This document shows, piece by piece, positions 10,959 to 21,229 of a stretch of DNA of 64,000 nt. Within the stretch, counting starts at the first letter, position 1. The number at the start of each line of letters is the position of its first letter. The notes beneath the pieces are model-generated. The model saw only the letters and a program-made list of their open reading frames with translations. It was not told the DNA's origin and ran no database searches. Source of the DNA: Pholiota molesta (taxonomy: Eukaryota > Basidiomycota > Agaricomycetes > Agaricales > Strophariaceae); contig JACGCK010000027.1 in assembly GCA_014925825.1 (NCBI GenBank), positions 124,001-188,000 on the forward strand. The letters are read 5' to 3'. Both the position numbers and the translations under genes were made by a program.

Positions 10959-13900
10959 TTAAAGAGTCTCAAACTCTTGACGCAATGAATCCGCTTCATC
11001 ACGGTCAATCAAAGTACCCTGTGTTTCAAAACGAGTCTGAAGGGCATAAGCAAGGTTCTGAAGTGACTGAGAGTGAAGTGGATGAGGTGCTGGGTGAAGA
11101 AGAAGGGCCTCTCGAAGGAATGAAATTGCTTCATCAAGGTCGCTTGATGCATCCTGCTGTTCAAAACGAGTGAGAAGGGCACTACCAAGAGTGTTGAGTG
11201 ACGATGAGCGATGTGGATGAGGTACTGGCCGATGAAGAAGGGACTCTCGAAGGAATGAAATTGCTTCATCAAGGTCACTTAATACAGCCTGCTGCTTAAA
11301 ACGAGTGTGAAGGGCACTTCCAAGATTGTTGAGCGATGATGAGCGATCTGGATGAGGTGCTGGCTGAAGAAGAAGTGCCTCTCGATGCGATGAAATTGCT
11401 TCATCAAGGTCGCATAATGCACCCTGCTGTTCAAAACGAGTGAACAGGGCATAGCCAAGATGGTCGAGGGATGATGAGCGATCTGGATGAGGTGCTGACC
11501 GATGAAGAAGGGACTCTCGAAGGAGTGAAATTGCTTCATCAATGTCACATAATGCACCCTGCTGTTCAAAACGAGTGCCAAGGGCACTGCCAAGACTGCT
11601 GAGTGATAATGAGCGAAGTGGATGAGGTGCTGGCAGAAGAAGAAGCGCCTCTTGATGCATTGAAATTGCTTCATCAAGGTCACTTAATGCACCCTGCTGT
11701 CGAAAACAAATGTGAAGGGCATGACCAAGATTGTTGAGTGATGATGAGCGATCTAGATGAGGTGCTGGCCGACGAAGAAGGGACTGTCGAAGGAATGAAA
11801 TTGCTTCATCAAGATTATTTTGTGCACCCTGCTGTTGAAAACGAGTGAGAAGGGCATTGCCAAGGTTGCTGAGTGTCCTAGAGTGATCTGGATGAGTTGC
11901 TGGCAGAAGAAGAAGTGCCTCTCGATGCAATGAAATCCCTTCATCAGAGTCGCTTAATGCACCCTGTTTTTGAAAACGAGTGAGAAGGGCAGTGCCAAGT
12001 TGGATGAGTGACCAAGAGCGATTTGGATGAGTTGCTGGCAAAAGAAGAATCGCCCCTTGATACAATGAAATTGCTTCATCAAGGTCATTTAATGCACCTT
12101 GGTGCTGAAAACGAGTGAGCAGGCCATTGCCAAAATGGATGAGTGAGGATGAGTGATCTGGATGAGTTGCTGGCTGAAGAAGAAGTGCCTCTCGATGCAA
12201 TGAAATCCCTTCGGCAATGTCGCTTGATGCACCCTGCTGTTGAAAACGAATGCCAAGGGCACTGCCAAGTTTGATGAGTGATGAGGATCGATCCGAATGA
12301 AGTGCTGGCAAAAGAGGAAGGGCATGGCGATATACAATGATTTCCTCATCCAGGCTCTGGATATTCCTGTCATGTTCATACAACCTGTGGTAGGCATCTC
12401 CCAAGTCTATCCATATCTGAACATCCATTGCCTGGAGCCGTACAGCAATCTCAAGGCAGTAGAGTTGATATAACAGAGTAGCGACATCTTCATCCCCTAT
12501 CATCAAGGCTAATTCATGCGGTAGCACAGATCTTGGGATGTCATCCAGCAAGTCGCACCCGTGAGGGCCTTGGAATCTGGCGGCAATACAGGGAAGAAAT
12601 AGAGTTGCCCAGCGCTGCATATCTTGCTCAGTTATCATGTCCATTGGATCCTTAATGGTAGTTACACTGGTCGGAGGTAGACGCGAGGTTCCATTTGAAA
12701 TATGCAGAGGCCAAAACTTGATGGCATATAATTCGACACCACGAAGTTCAGAATAGGTGCAGACCTTCCCTCGGTGCGATTGGAGAAACTCGGAGAAAAC
12801 AATCTCAAGGCACCTATTTCCGACCATCGAATGAGCATTTTCGGCCCTAATAGCAACACGTCGCTCGTTATATTCCGTCGAGGTGGACTGCATGAATTCG
12901 AGGAAGGACAAATGAAATTGCTGTATTGCCGGTGGAATGATATCACTCTTGAATTCACCCCGTGTTTGAAAAGCAGCCAGCCGCCGTTGAATCTCCGCTG
13001 CCGCACGGTCGGATACTTGGCCATCCATTTCCCATGGCAAGAGACATGCAAAATCACGAAGAGGAAGTGCTTCCTGAAGGACCATCATCGCTCCGAGGAA
13101 GTCTTGAAGCTTTTCATGCATATCCTGCTTTGGGAAAAGGGTCGCTATAGCATCACGGTAGAGGCGCTCGAGTTGTTCTCCACTCCGAGCGCCCACCTTC
13201 TCTCCGGAGGACAGGATTTGGTCAAGAATCTGGTGTGGGTATCGCTGATCAAATTCATGTGACAGCAACGAGCAAATTGTAGCCGCCCAGATAAGCAGAC
13301 CCTCTGCGCGAGCCGCCAACTCACTGATGGTAAGTTGATCAGGTTTTCGGCCTCTCCAATTGATTGTCTCGAAATGATGATGAAAGTAATGCTCGACAAT
13401 CTCCTGAGAGACTGGAGGAAGGGGGTATGATTCAATGGCAATTTTATCGAAGATAAGTTTGATGGAATGGCTGGGGCGGCTTGTCAGGATAAATTTCACC
13501 GGTGATGGTGATGGAATATGCGCGAGTGCTCCAAGGAATGACTTGTGACTCGTCCATTCCTCCAGACCATCGACGACGACGACAAGCTGGTAGGGATAAT
13601 CCAATCGTCGGATTGGGTCGATAACATATGCCTTGAAATAATCCTGAAGAGCGCTATGGGGGGCATCAAGTTTCCTCGCCGCCTCCGCAATATCAGCGAT
13701 GGCTCGCGGATGCATCCCCCGAGCTGTCTGGCGATCATTTGAACAACTGTTTTCGCAGGTTCCTTAGTTAGATTGGTGAGGAAGACACTCCCAGCAAGGC
13801 GGTGGTCCTCCTTGAGAAGGCGGACTAGCTGCTGGCCTACTGTCGACTTCCCTAACCCGGCGGCACCATGGATCCAGAGGATCGCTTCATTGGATCGATC

Positions 13901-15564
13901 TATCCAGCTGGAAACATCTCCTAGCACATCGTCGCGGCTCCCGCCAAGGCATTCAGCGAGATCATGGTGTGGATGTTTCGGAAGGTCGTTTAGGGCCGTG
14001 TAGTCTGATTTATTTCTTAATTCATTTTTGCTGTTCGGTCAAGGATTTGAGACATACCTAATTTCCTGCTGAGATCCTTGATGTCCAGCTGTATATGGAT
14101 ATGACTCTCCGTCTACTTGCTAATTAGTACAAGGCTTCCACATTAAATAAGTTAACCAACCTGGAATAATTCAATCGCAATATTCAGCTTTGTTTGTATC
14201 CCTTGGAGGTCATCCTTCTGCGTGGTGTTTTGGAGATATCGCCAAAACGAATTATGGCGACTCATTTCCTCGCAATCCTTCGCTATGTCTCCCAGTTTCC
14301 TATTTAATAAACTAATCAATATATTGCAGTCTGAAATACGATTGATAATACCCACTTCGCAAATTTGTTTAGCGCCTGTTCGAGCTTCGGGAATTCCGCT
14401 GTGCCATCGGAACAGATCACGACACAGGACACGACGAACTCTCCAGCTGTGGCCGCAATCTGTCTCATCACATCGTAATTTGAGCGCGTTTGCTAGGAAT
14501 CTTTCCGTGAATTATAGAAAGTGGAAGACATTTCAAGGACATACTGCGATGACATTCAACAAATTGACCACCCCTCCGATTGCTGATTGCACTCCGAGCA
14601 CTGGTATCACAGCGCTGACGTCCTTTGCGATGCTGACGACAGTAATACTTCCACCAATGGCTGCAGTTAGCACCTTGGATAGCCGTTCAGACGTCCCAGA
14701 GTCACGATTGAGCGCGAGTTGTGGGTATGCGGACTGAGCGGTGTGAGACTGAGTGCGGTATAAATGGAAGAAAACAGACCTTGATTTTGGCCATTTCATC
14801 CTCCACCATGCGCGTCAATGCGTCCACCGACAACCCATCGCTTTCGAGTTTGATCTTTGCAACCGTCCTAATGATGATGAAGGAAGTGTCTTGAGAACAG
14901 CAAGCATAGATAGGAAAAACACTATATTGTTACTTGATGAATTCCGTTATTGCCTCTGTGGCTTCCGCAGGATGGGCCTCGGTAGCAGATGCAAGTTGGA
15001 TGCTGAGCTTGGCACAGGTCTCGAGGACATTCGTCAGCTGCACAATAAAATCGTCAGAGATTGATATGCATAATGTATGGATGGCATTACCTGATCCTCC
15101 GTATCCTTGTCGTCGATTTCAGCAATGAGACGAATGAGCCTTTTGAGCTCGGGATTTTCGGCCATGATATAGGCAATCGAGAGCACGGCAATGTCTTTCT
15201 CAAACATTTTGCTCTTCACGAACGCCTTCTGCGGAACGATTTGAGAGGGAGGCGTATCTAGTGCATTCGGTGATGTTGTCGTTACGTTGTCGCTGGAGGA
15301 TTGTGAAGGCATCTGGGTCGGAGGAGGCGGGGATGTATTTAGTGCATTGGGCGCCGTTGGCACTACGTTGTTGTTGGATGACTGTGGTGGTATAGGAATC
15401 GAAGGAGGAGGTAGGGGAGTCTTGGGTCGGAAAATCGACATTAATTTATCCCTTTTACGAGCCGATGTTGTGGTCACTACGCTGTTGGGAAACTCCGGCG
15501 GTTGGGCAGCCGCAGATCGAAAAAAGGATTTAAATTTATGAGCCGACGTCGATTGGGATGCCAT
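10959..15564 (-). pseudogene. NLR1: MLKL-like/NACHT/TPR receptor, frameshifted
   Basis: A STAND receptor-like gene on the minus strand. Exon 1 (15,564-15,091) encodes a Pro-rich start, ending at EDQ before a GTAATG donor. Small exons follow at about 15,037-14,934, 14,867-14,780, 14,733-14,545, 14,492-14,357 and two more down to 14,100. They give a helical domain (VVSIAKDVSAVIPVLG...) ending in an ESHIHIQLDIKDLSRKL-type brace. The last exon has Walker A GAAGLGKST (about 13,860), Walker B-like VVVVDGLEEW, TSRPSHS, then about ten 45-residue TPRs. One C is missing from the C tract at 13,716-13,720 compared with NLR2 (37,653-37,658), which breaks the frame right after the P-loop. Otherwise it is nearly identical to NLR2. 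Expected role: intracellular sensing linked to cell death. The deletion could be an assembly error. Confidence 0.8.
10990..12330 (-). repeat. NLR1 TPR array, 135-bp period
   Basis: About ten tandem 135-bp units encode 45-residue tetratricopeptide-like repeats of the pattern SLxNLGxALxTRFxQQG followed by SDLDEAISxxREALLL and PAPHP. The motif tgaaattgct recurs at 11,121 and 11,256, giving the period directly. Such arrays usually form the ligand-sensing superhelix of fungal NLRs. Confidence 0.85.
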
Positions 15565-15669
15565 TGCTTTACGATTTGGAAGGCGCGATGAAAGAATAGA
15601 GGAGAGTGCCTACGCAGTGACCGTCATAGCTACACCTCCCTATTTAGATCCCCGAAAACCCCCGAAAAT

Positions 15670-16914
15670 ATGAATTTGTGTTTTATCCTTGGCTTCCTCG
15701 TCATTGCTCTGAGTCTACTTCCAATGGCAAGTGCAGCAGGTCCAACATCAACTTCGACTTTTTCAATATATGCGCTCAATGCAAATGGCCTGGTACAACC
15801 GGTCAAGCTCAATCATATCAACAACGCCATAAGAACCCTCAAACCCCATATCTTTGTTATTGGAGAAACAAAGACACAATCTAAGCTAAGCAAATCACTA
15901 CCTTTTCTCGAGTATGATATCTACGAAGAGTCTGCCGAGCGTGCTGTGAATCATCATATATTCAAATGGGGAATTGTGATGGGAGTTCGTAAAGATGTAC
16001 AAATTGTACAACGTGTCGTGCTTAATCAGACATCCCTGAAGGGGAGAGTGATAGCACTGGATGTTGTTCTTCCAAATACTGGTGGAAACTACTCCGTACA
16101 TCGCATGATAGGCGCATATGCACCATGGGACCCCGGGGGTGATGATGGAACACGGCCATTCTGGAGTGACATGACCAATTTATGCAATGCTACTAACTCT
16201 TCATGGACAGTTGCGGGTGACCTCAATACTACTGTTACACCATTCGAAAGACTTACTGGTGGACAAGAGGCCCGAAGACAATATCTAGAGTTTCTCAGCA
16301 TAGCAGATGGCCATGATTTGTGGAGCGATAACGAAGACCGTACCCGATTACATGACTGGACCTGTAGGAGCACACATACTGGACACTCTGCTGAGGGCAA
16401 CATTATAGATCGAGTGGCATCTTCATCATCAAACCTTGCTGATTCTGAAATCTTTGTTATTGATAGATATGACTGCTGGATCCCGTCAACTGATCATCGC
16501 GGAATAATGGCTCGAATCAATTATATTGTTCAACCTATTGGAAACAGTGTAAACACTTACGATGTTTCACAGGATTTTGTTAGAAAACAATCAAGTAAAC
16601 CCAGGATCAAAATTCCTCTCAAAACTGAGAAAGATAAATATTGCGCATTCCAAGAATCAGTTGACGCAATGATCAAAGCTAAGTCACTTGACACCAGGCA
16701 GATTACTGATGATGTGTCCTTTATACAGCAGTATGAAGACCTTACAGAAATCATCACATCAATGGCTGGAAAAGCATTTGGAACTCGAAAACCATTCAAG
16801 CCACCCAAGGAGCTTATCACGAATGGTGCGATCCAAAAATTATGTGTCAGATTCGAACAATTGGTGGTGCGGTTATATTTGAGAAATCAAACCAGACTCA
16901 TCATGTATCGCTGA
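15670..16914 (+). CDS. LINE AP-endonuclease ORF (5' part of polyprotein)
   Basis: The 414-residue ORF starts with a hydrophobic leader-like stretch and then an exonuclease/endonuclease/phosphatase domain. Visible motifs are ALNANG near residue 35, VIGETKT near residue 61 (the catalytic Glu), GDLNTT near residue 179 (Asp/Asn), and STDHRGI near residue 274 (the SDH-like motif). This family nicks target DNA for target-primed reverse transcription. After about residue 390 the meaningful frame passes to the next ORF, which is offset by one base. The A5 run at 16,835-16,839 is the likely site of the indel. The last 25 residues are out of frame with the true product. Confidence 0.85.
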   Translation: MNLCFILGFLVIALSLLPMASAAGPTSTSTFSIYALNANGLVQPVKLNHINNAIRTLKPHIFVIGETKTQSKLSKSLPFLEYDIYEESAERAVNHHIFKWGIVMGVRKDVQIVQRVVLNQTSLKGRVIALDVVLPNTGGNYSVHRMIGAYAPWDPGGDDGTRPFWSDMTNLCNATNSSWTVAGDLNTTVTPFERLTGGQEARRQYLEFLSIADGHDLWSDNEDRTRLHDWTCRSTHTGHSAEGNIIDRVASSSSNLADSEIFVIDRYDCWIPSTDHRGIMARINYIVQPIGNSVNTYDVSQDFVRKQSSKPRIKIPLKTEKDKYCAFQESVDAMIKAKSLDTRQITDDVSFIQQYEDLTEIITSMAGKAFGTRKPFKPPKELITNGAIQKLCVRFEQLVVRLYLRNQTRLIMYR

Positions 16915-19900
16915 AGGCGATGAAACATCATGGAAAGACTTGGAAAGCTTATAACGAGCTGTTGATACCACCACAGGTCTCATTTCTCAAATATCTTGGT
17001 TACGAGAGGCGAAAGTTGCACAAATCTCTCTATGCAGAGAGAGCAAAAGAGATAATGTCACGGGCCAAACTGTCAGATAAACGCCAGATTTTTATGGGTT
17101 TAAATGGCTCAACCAAAAAGATGATACAATCATCAAACTTTGTCCCCCTTCCATTTGCGATTAATGACCTCGATGATTCTGATAAGCTTGTATGCGACCC
17201 TGAAGGGGTCAAAGCTACAACGCGAGAATATTTCACCAGACTCTATGATCATACCAGAATTCCGAGCCTTCCTAAACCATGGCTTATCACGAAATCAGTG
17301 GTGGAAGTAAAGCAGCGAGTCTTAAATGACAAGTTTCAATGGCCAAAGAAGGCAACACTTGCTGATTTTCGTGCATTGATGCGACGAGGAAATCATACTC
17401 CATCCCCCGGGCCAGACAGATGGGAAAAGTGGACACTCAAAGCATTGTCTGATAATGCGCTCTCACTCATACTTGATCTGCATAACTACGAAGTCATGAA
17501 CTCGTGTTTTCCAGGCAAAATCAAAGATTTGTGGCTGACAACTATATACAAAAAGGGCCTCCGCACAGATCTTCGGAACTGGAGAGGCCTATGTTTCTCT
17601 AATTTCCTTGCTAACTCACCAATGACATGGCTGAATCAGTGCCTCATCAAATATGCTGCAGAAAAGCACATACTACCGGATACACAAGTCGCAGCACAGC
17701 CCGGCGTACAGACACGCGACCTCATGAGCTATCTAGCTGGAGTCAAATGCTGGGCTACCCGGCACAAACAGCCGGTCTATGCAATCAAAAGGGACCAGAT
17801 GAAGGGATTTGACTACCTTTCCCCTGATGGATTCTATGATGCGATACGTGCTTATGGTCTTCCTTCTGAAATAATTGACATTGATCGTGCAGCGCAACAT
17901 GAAGTCAAATGCTTCATACAAACTGCATATGGAGCAACCATCCCAATAACAATATCGGGTGTCAGTAAACAAGGGGGCCCCATCTCGCCTCTCAAATCCA
18001 CTTTCACAACGAGTATGGGACACTACTACCTATGTGACGAACTTGAAACCGACAAAGATGCCCTGATAATAACGTCATCAAGCAAAGAACGCAAAGACCC
18101 GCATACCAGTGATGCAGATCGCAGTATTCTTATTGCAATGGTTGAAGCTACTGATGATTCATACATCTTTTCAAAATCAATAGAGTCGCTGCAAAGGAAC
18201 ACCCTGACCATGGAACGGTTTCAATATGCATACGGATGGCTAACGAACTGGACGAAATCGAATGCATACATTCTCGCACCAACGCCAGGTATAACGTATG
18301 ATAACGAAATAATGTTTGATTCGGTATCTACAGCACACGGAGTGGACCCAATGGTCATAACAAAACACACAGTAATAATGATCAAAGACGACATGGACTT
18401 CCTCAGGGCCAAGGTCGACAATCCGATGGCTCGTTTCAATGAACTGAAACAATTTATTGACAACTTTCAGTTCCCGACTGTGATAGGTCGCCTACCGATC
18501 ACCATCATACGGAAACTTGTTGCGCAGAATATTGTATCAAAGTGCCGGGCATTACTCTCTCTCCAACCCATCATGCCGCCAGATGCAAGTAAGCTTGACA
18601 GACTGATCATGCGGAAAGTCCACGAGACACTAGGCTTTCCCTTCCAACCATCAACGGACATCGCCACCTTGCCTATAGCCCTTCATGGTTTTGGCTTTCC
18701 ATCGATTTCGAGGATCAATGCATGCCTCTCAGTTGAAGGGCTGCATCGGGATCTCAACCACCATATTCCAGCTTATCGAGACATGGCGCTCATCACATTG
18801 GCAGATTGGACATGCGAGAAAGCTGGATGTGACAACCCTATTGATGGAATGGGCCTGAAGAGGAACTATGGACGACAGCTGAAGAGCATACCAGCAGGAT
18901 GGATAATAGCCCAGAAGTCAATGGCAGAGATCTCGCTATCGCTGAAACGAACAGATCAGTCCGATTTGACTCAAGGTGATGTGTCCATCTCACATATTGT
19001 TTCTATCTGTAATCACAAAATTCCTCATGAGAACAGGACGGTTAACGGTAACACAATGTTGTCTCTGAAAAAGAAGAACATCACCTCCTTGAAGGACATC
19101 GGCAAATGGATCATCGATCAAGAAGGGAACATCAAAATTGATATTCGAAAACGCGATATTGACAGCCGATGGACTCAGGCTGCGAAGACGAACTGGACAA
19201 AGTTTACAAACCTGTTGGACGAATACTTGAGTATGGATGACCTGACGCGTGGAATGCCTGACCTTGCGATACCGCGGGACGTACGTGAACAAAGAGCACA
19301 ATGCTATATACAAGCCCTAGCACGTACAAGCGGACTACCACGATCGACTTACACTGACGGCAAGACTTGGGCAACGGACGGATCGATGTTACCTGCCTCC
19401 GCTGGAACCCTAGACCCCAAGACCATCACTGGAGCTGCCACAGGGACTTCGTCATTAGTTATGAGAGTCCCTGGCCGTAATGTCTCAATTCTTCATGGAG
19501 AACAGCTTGGACTAATAGTAGCTCTTCTAGTGGGAGAATGTTCAGACGAACATCAAACCACAAATCGAATACTTACTGATCATTTGAACTCAGTACGACT
19601 CATTGACGACAGTCAAAGCAATATATCTCAAGTACCGAGGCTACGATTCATGAACGGCAGGTCCTACTATCGATGGATCCTTTCGACGATTAGCAGGCGG
19701 TTTAACGGCAATATCAACATTACATACACACCAGGCCACTCAAATGATAGTTCGACGGATGCACGCATGAATGCCGAAGCCGACCATCTTGCATCGGCGT
19801 CGCAGAAATGCTTCAAAGATCTTCCAGAGGCTCCGCCGCCAACATTTCATATGAACGACTTCACATTCCACCACTCAACGGATGGATGGATAGAGTCAAA

Positions 19901-20540
19901 CATCACACAATATATTGGAATGCGCATGGAGCAACTATCAGAGATGAGGCTACGCCAGACTCATGGCCAACGGATACCCACTTGGGCGCATGATTCCAAC
20001 CCCCCACCCGAATATCCATACTCCAAAGCGACATCTGCTCATTCTGCCGCGATACAATTATATGCGCGATCTGGACAACTTGCAACGGCGGATATCCTCA
20101 AGAAACGAAACCTAATCGATGACGACCAATGCAGACTTGGGTGTGCCGCGACGGAATCCCCGAGACACATATTTCTGAAGTGCCCCCAATACGAAACGTG
20201 GAGAAACGAGACGAAGGACGAGGTGGTACGGAAGACTGAGCTGAAGGTGGAAACGATGGAGATAAAAGGGCCAACAAAGGAGAGCCTCATACGAGCAGCT
20301 AAGTCACTCTTTGTGGATGATGAACTCGTATGGCCGCTACATGCCTCGCTCTATTATCTAGGTCAGATCCCAAGCATCGATAATCTCTTAAAAGACTCAG
20401 CAATGACGGCGATACAAAAATTACGCATCAAATCGCATATCTCGGCAGACTGGCACACATCGTCCATACGACTTGCAGGCAGGATTTTTGGGGATTTCCA
20501 GAAACGAGTTGCCGTGCTGAATGACTGCCCACGTCGCTAA
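16842..20540 (+). CDS. LINE reverse transcriptase/RNase H ORF
   Basis: An uninterrupted ORF of 1,232 residues. The reverse transcriptase has LRNWRGLCFSN (template-binding region), RDQMKGFDYLS near residue 316 (first catalytic Asp), GVSKQGGPISPLKS near residue 372, and EATDDSYIF near residue 436, where most LINEs have xADD. An RNase H domain follows, with ATDGS near 844, HGEQLGL near 884, LTDHLNS near 910 and NAEADHLAS near 976, so all four acidic positions are present. A Cys/His motif, CRLGC...SPRHIFLKC, lies near 1,097-1,114. This is the usual C-terminal order for fungal RNase-H-bearing LINEs. The listed Met lies inside the frameshift overlap and is not a natural start. Confidence 0.9.
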   Translation: MCQIRTIGGAVIFEKSNQTHHVSLKAMKHHGKTWKAYNELLIPPQVSFLKYLGYERRKLHKSLYAERAKEIMSRAKLSDKRQIFMGLNGSTKKMIQSSNFVPLPFAINDLDDSDKLVCDPEGVKATTREYFTRLYDHTRIPSLPKPWLITKSVVEVKQRVLNDKFQWPKKATLADFRALMRRGNHTPSPGPDRWEKWTLKALSDNALSLILDLHNYEVMNSCFPGKIKDLWLTTIYKKGLRTDLRNWRGLCFSNFLANSPMTWLNQCLIKYAAEKHILPDTQVAAQPGVQTRDLMSYLAGVKCWATRHKQPVYAIKRDQMKGFDYLSPDGFYDAIRAYGLPSEIIDIDRAAQHEVKCFIQTAYGATIPITISGVSKQGGPISPLKSTFTTSMGHYYLCDELETDKDALIITSSSKERKDPHTSDADRSILIAMVEATDDSYIFSKSIESLQRNTLTMERFQYAYGWLTNWTKSNAYILAPTPGITYDNEIMFDSVSTAHGVDPMVITKHTVIMIKDDMDFLRAKVDNPMARFNELKQFIDNFQFPTVIGRLPITIIRKLVAQNIVSKCRALLSLQPIMPPDASKLDRLIMRKVHETLGFPFQPSTDIATLPIALHGFGFPSISRINACLSVEGLHRDLNHHIPAYRDMALITLADWTCEKAGCDNPIDGMGLKRNYGRQLKSIPAGWIIAQKSMAEISLSLKRTDQSDLTQGDVSISHIVSICNHKIPHENRTVNGNTMLSLKKKNITSLKDIGKWIIDQEGNIKIDIRKRDIDSRWTQAAKTNWTKFTNLLDEYLSMDDLTRGMPDLAIPRDVREQRAQCYIQALARTSGLPRSTYTDGKTWATDGSMLPASAGTLDPKTITGAATGTSSLVMRVPGRNVSILHGEQLGLIVALLVGECSDEHQTTNRILTDHLNSVRLIDDSQSNISQVPRLRFMNGRSYYRWILSTISRRFNGNINITYTPGHSNDSSTDARMNAEADHLASASQKCFKDLPEAPPPTFHMNDFTFHHSTDGWIESNITQYIGMRMEQLSEMRLRQTHGQRIPTWAHDSNPPPEYPYSKATSAHSAAIQLYARSGQLATADILKKRNLIDDDQCRLGCAATESPRHIFLKCPQYETWRNETKDEVVRKTELKVETMEIKGPTKESLIRAAKSLFVDDELVWPLHASLYYLGQIPSIDNLLKDSAMTAIQKLRIKSHISADWHTSSIRLAGRIFGDFQKRVAVLNDCPRR

Positions 20541-20759
20541 TATATTCAAACCACAGTCTGGTAGCTTTCCCCAAGAGGGTTTTGACGCACCCAGTACTGA
20601 TGACTTTTGCTCTCTCCATTTTCACCAACTCTCATTGAACCATTTTATCTTATAATTACCTCTTCGTACATTCTACATACCCGAACGGTCTATCGTGGTC
20701 AGTGCTTACCGGCCTTAGTCTCTTGTAGACGTAGATAGATGTCACTTTGTAACAATTGT
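20541..20759 (+). other. LINE 3' untranslated region
   Basis: About 220 bp run from the RT stop to the tandem TTGTAACA motif that ends the element. No hairpin or poly(A) signal stands out. Confidence 0.6.
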
Positions 20760-21150
20760 AACAAGAGATCTAGAAAGGCTGTGTGAACGGGTGCACTGCA
20801 GTCTATTTCCGCCTCATGGGAAAATGCTGAACACTGGCTGTGTTCAAGTTGCCGTACACATGTGTCGAACACAAGCTTGATGCCCGTTGAGTTCGGAGAG
20901 ACTCCATATGTGCTCAATTGCAGAGCATCCTCCTCCGAGTCGACATCCGGTACTATGGAAAGTCCAAATAGTATATATCTGCGTCGTGTATGTGATCACT
21001 TTTGTGGCGACCGTGACGTCCACCATTGGCCCAGGAGGATAGATGTCGATCATATCGCAGAGGAGAGGGGTACATTGGATAATCCAAGTAGGACAGACGG
21101 AATCAAGACGAAATACGATAGTAGAGTCGCGTTAATTTAAAAAAAGTTAA
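20760..21150 (-). promoter_or_regulatory. NLR1 original 5' flank, displaced by the LINE
   Basis: This stretch matches 39,555-39,930 directly upstream of NLR2, and more weakly 30,480-30,700 upstream of NLR4. It is therefore the ancestral upstream region of the receptor family, now pushed 5.1 kb away from NLR1. An antisense-frame peptide runs through it in both copies but without a start or frame conservation, so I read it as promoter/5' UTR and not as an exon. Confidence 0.6.
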
Positions 21151-21229
21151 ACTAACTTGAACTTGAAGCCTACTCTAATCACGTGCGCAATACTTATAAC
21201 ATATTCTTATTTCTTTTGAGGCATCGTCG

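Larger units (their letters stand above)
15610..20759 (+). mobile_element. Non-LTR retrotransposon (LINE) with EN, RT and RNase H
   Basis: A 5.15-kb element lies between the NLR1 start and its upstream flank. Its ends are defined by the empty site in NLR2 (39,545-39,565, ...gagagtgc|aacaac...). The left flank here ends at 15,609 and the right flank resumes at 20,760. I see no convincing target duplication. The 3' end carries two copies of TTGTAACA instead of a poly(A) tract. Only about 60 bp precede the first ATG, and no upstream gag-like ORF is present, so the 5' end may be truncated. The DNA is more AT-rich than its surroundings. Confidence 0.9.

Noticed and set aside
11009..12397. Several minus-strand ORFs of 60-130 aa with repeated MKQFHSF...LVLNSRVHQ peptides inside the TPR array
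   Set aside because: They are the out-of-frame reading of the 135-bp TPR units; the true frame carries the TPR consensus. The same shadows occur at NLR2 and NLR3.
12774..13262. Plus-strand 162-aa ORF (also at 36,711-37,199)
   Set aside because: Exact antisense of the NACHT exon of NLR1/NLR2; it is conserved only because the coding strand is.
15670..15730. Signal peptide on the LINE endonuclease ORF
   Set aside because: The hydrophobic start resembles a signal sequence, but a secreted LINE polyprotein makes no sense; more likely remnant upstream sequence or a truncated 5' end.
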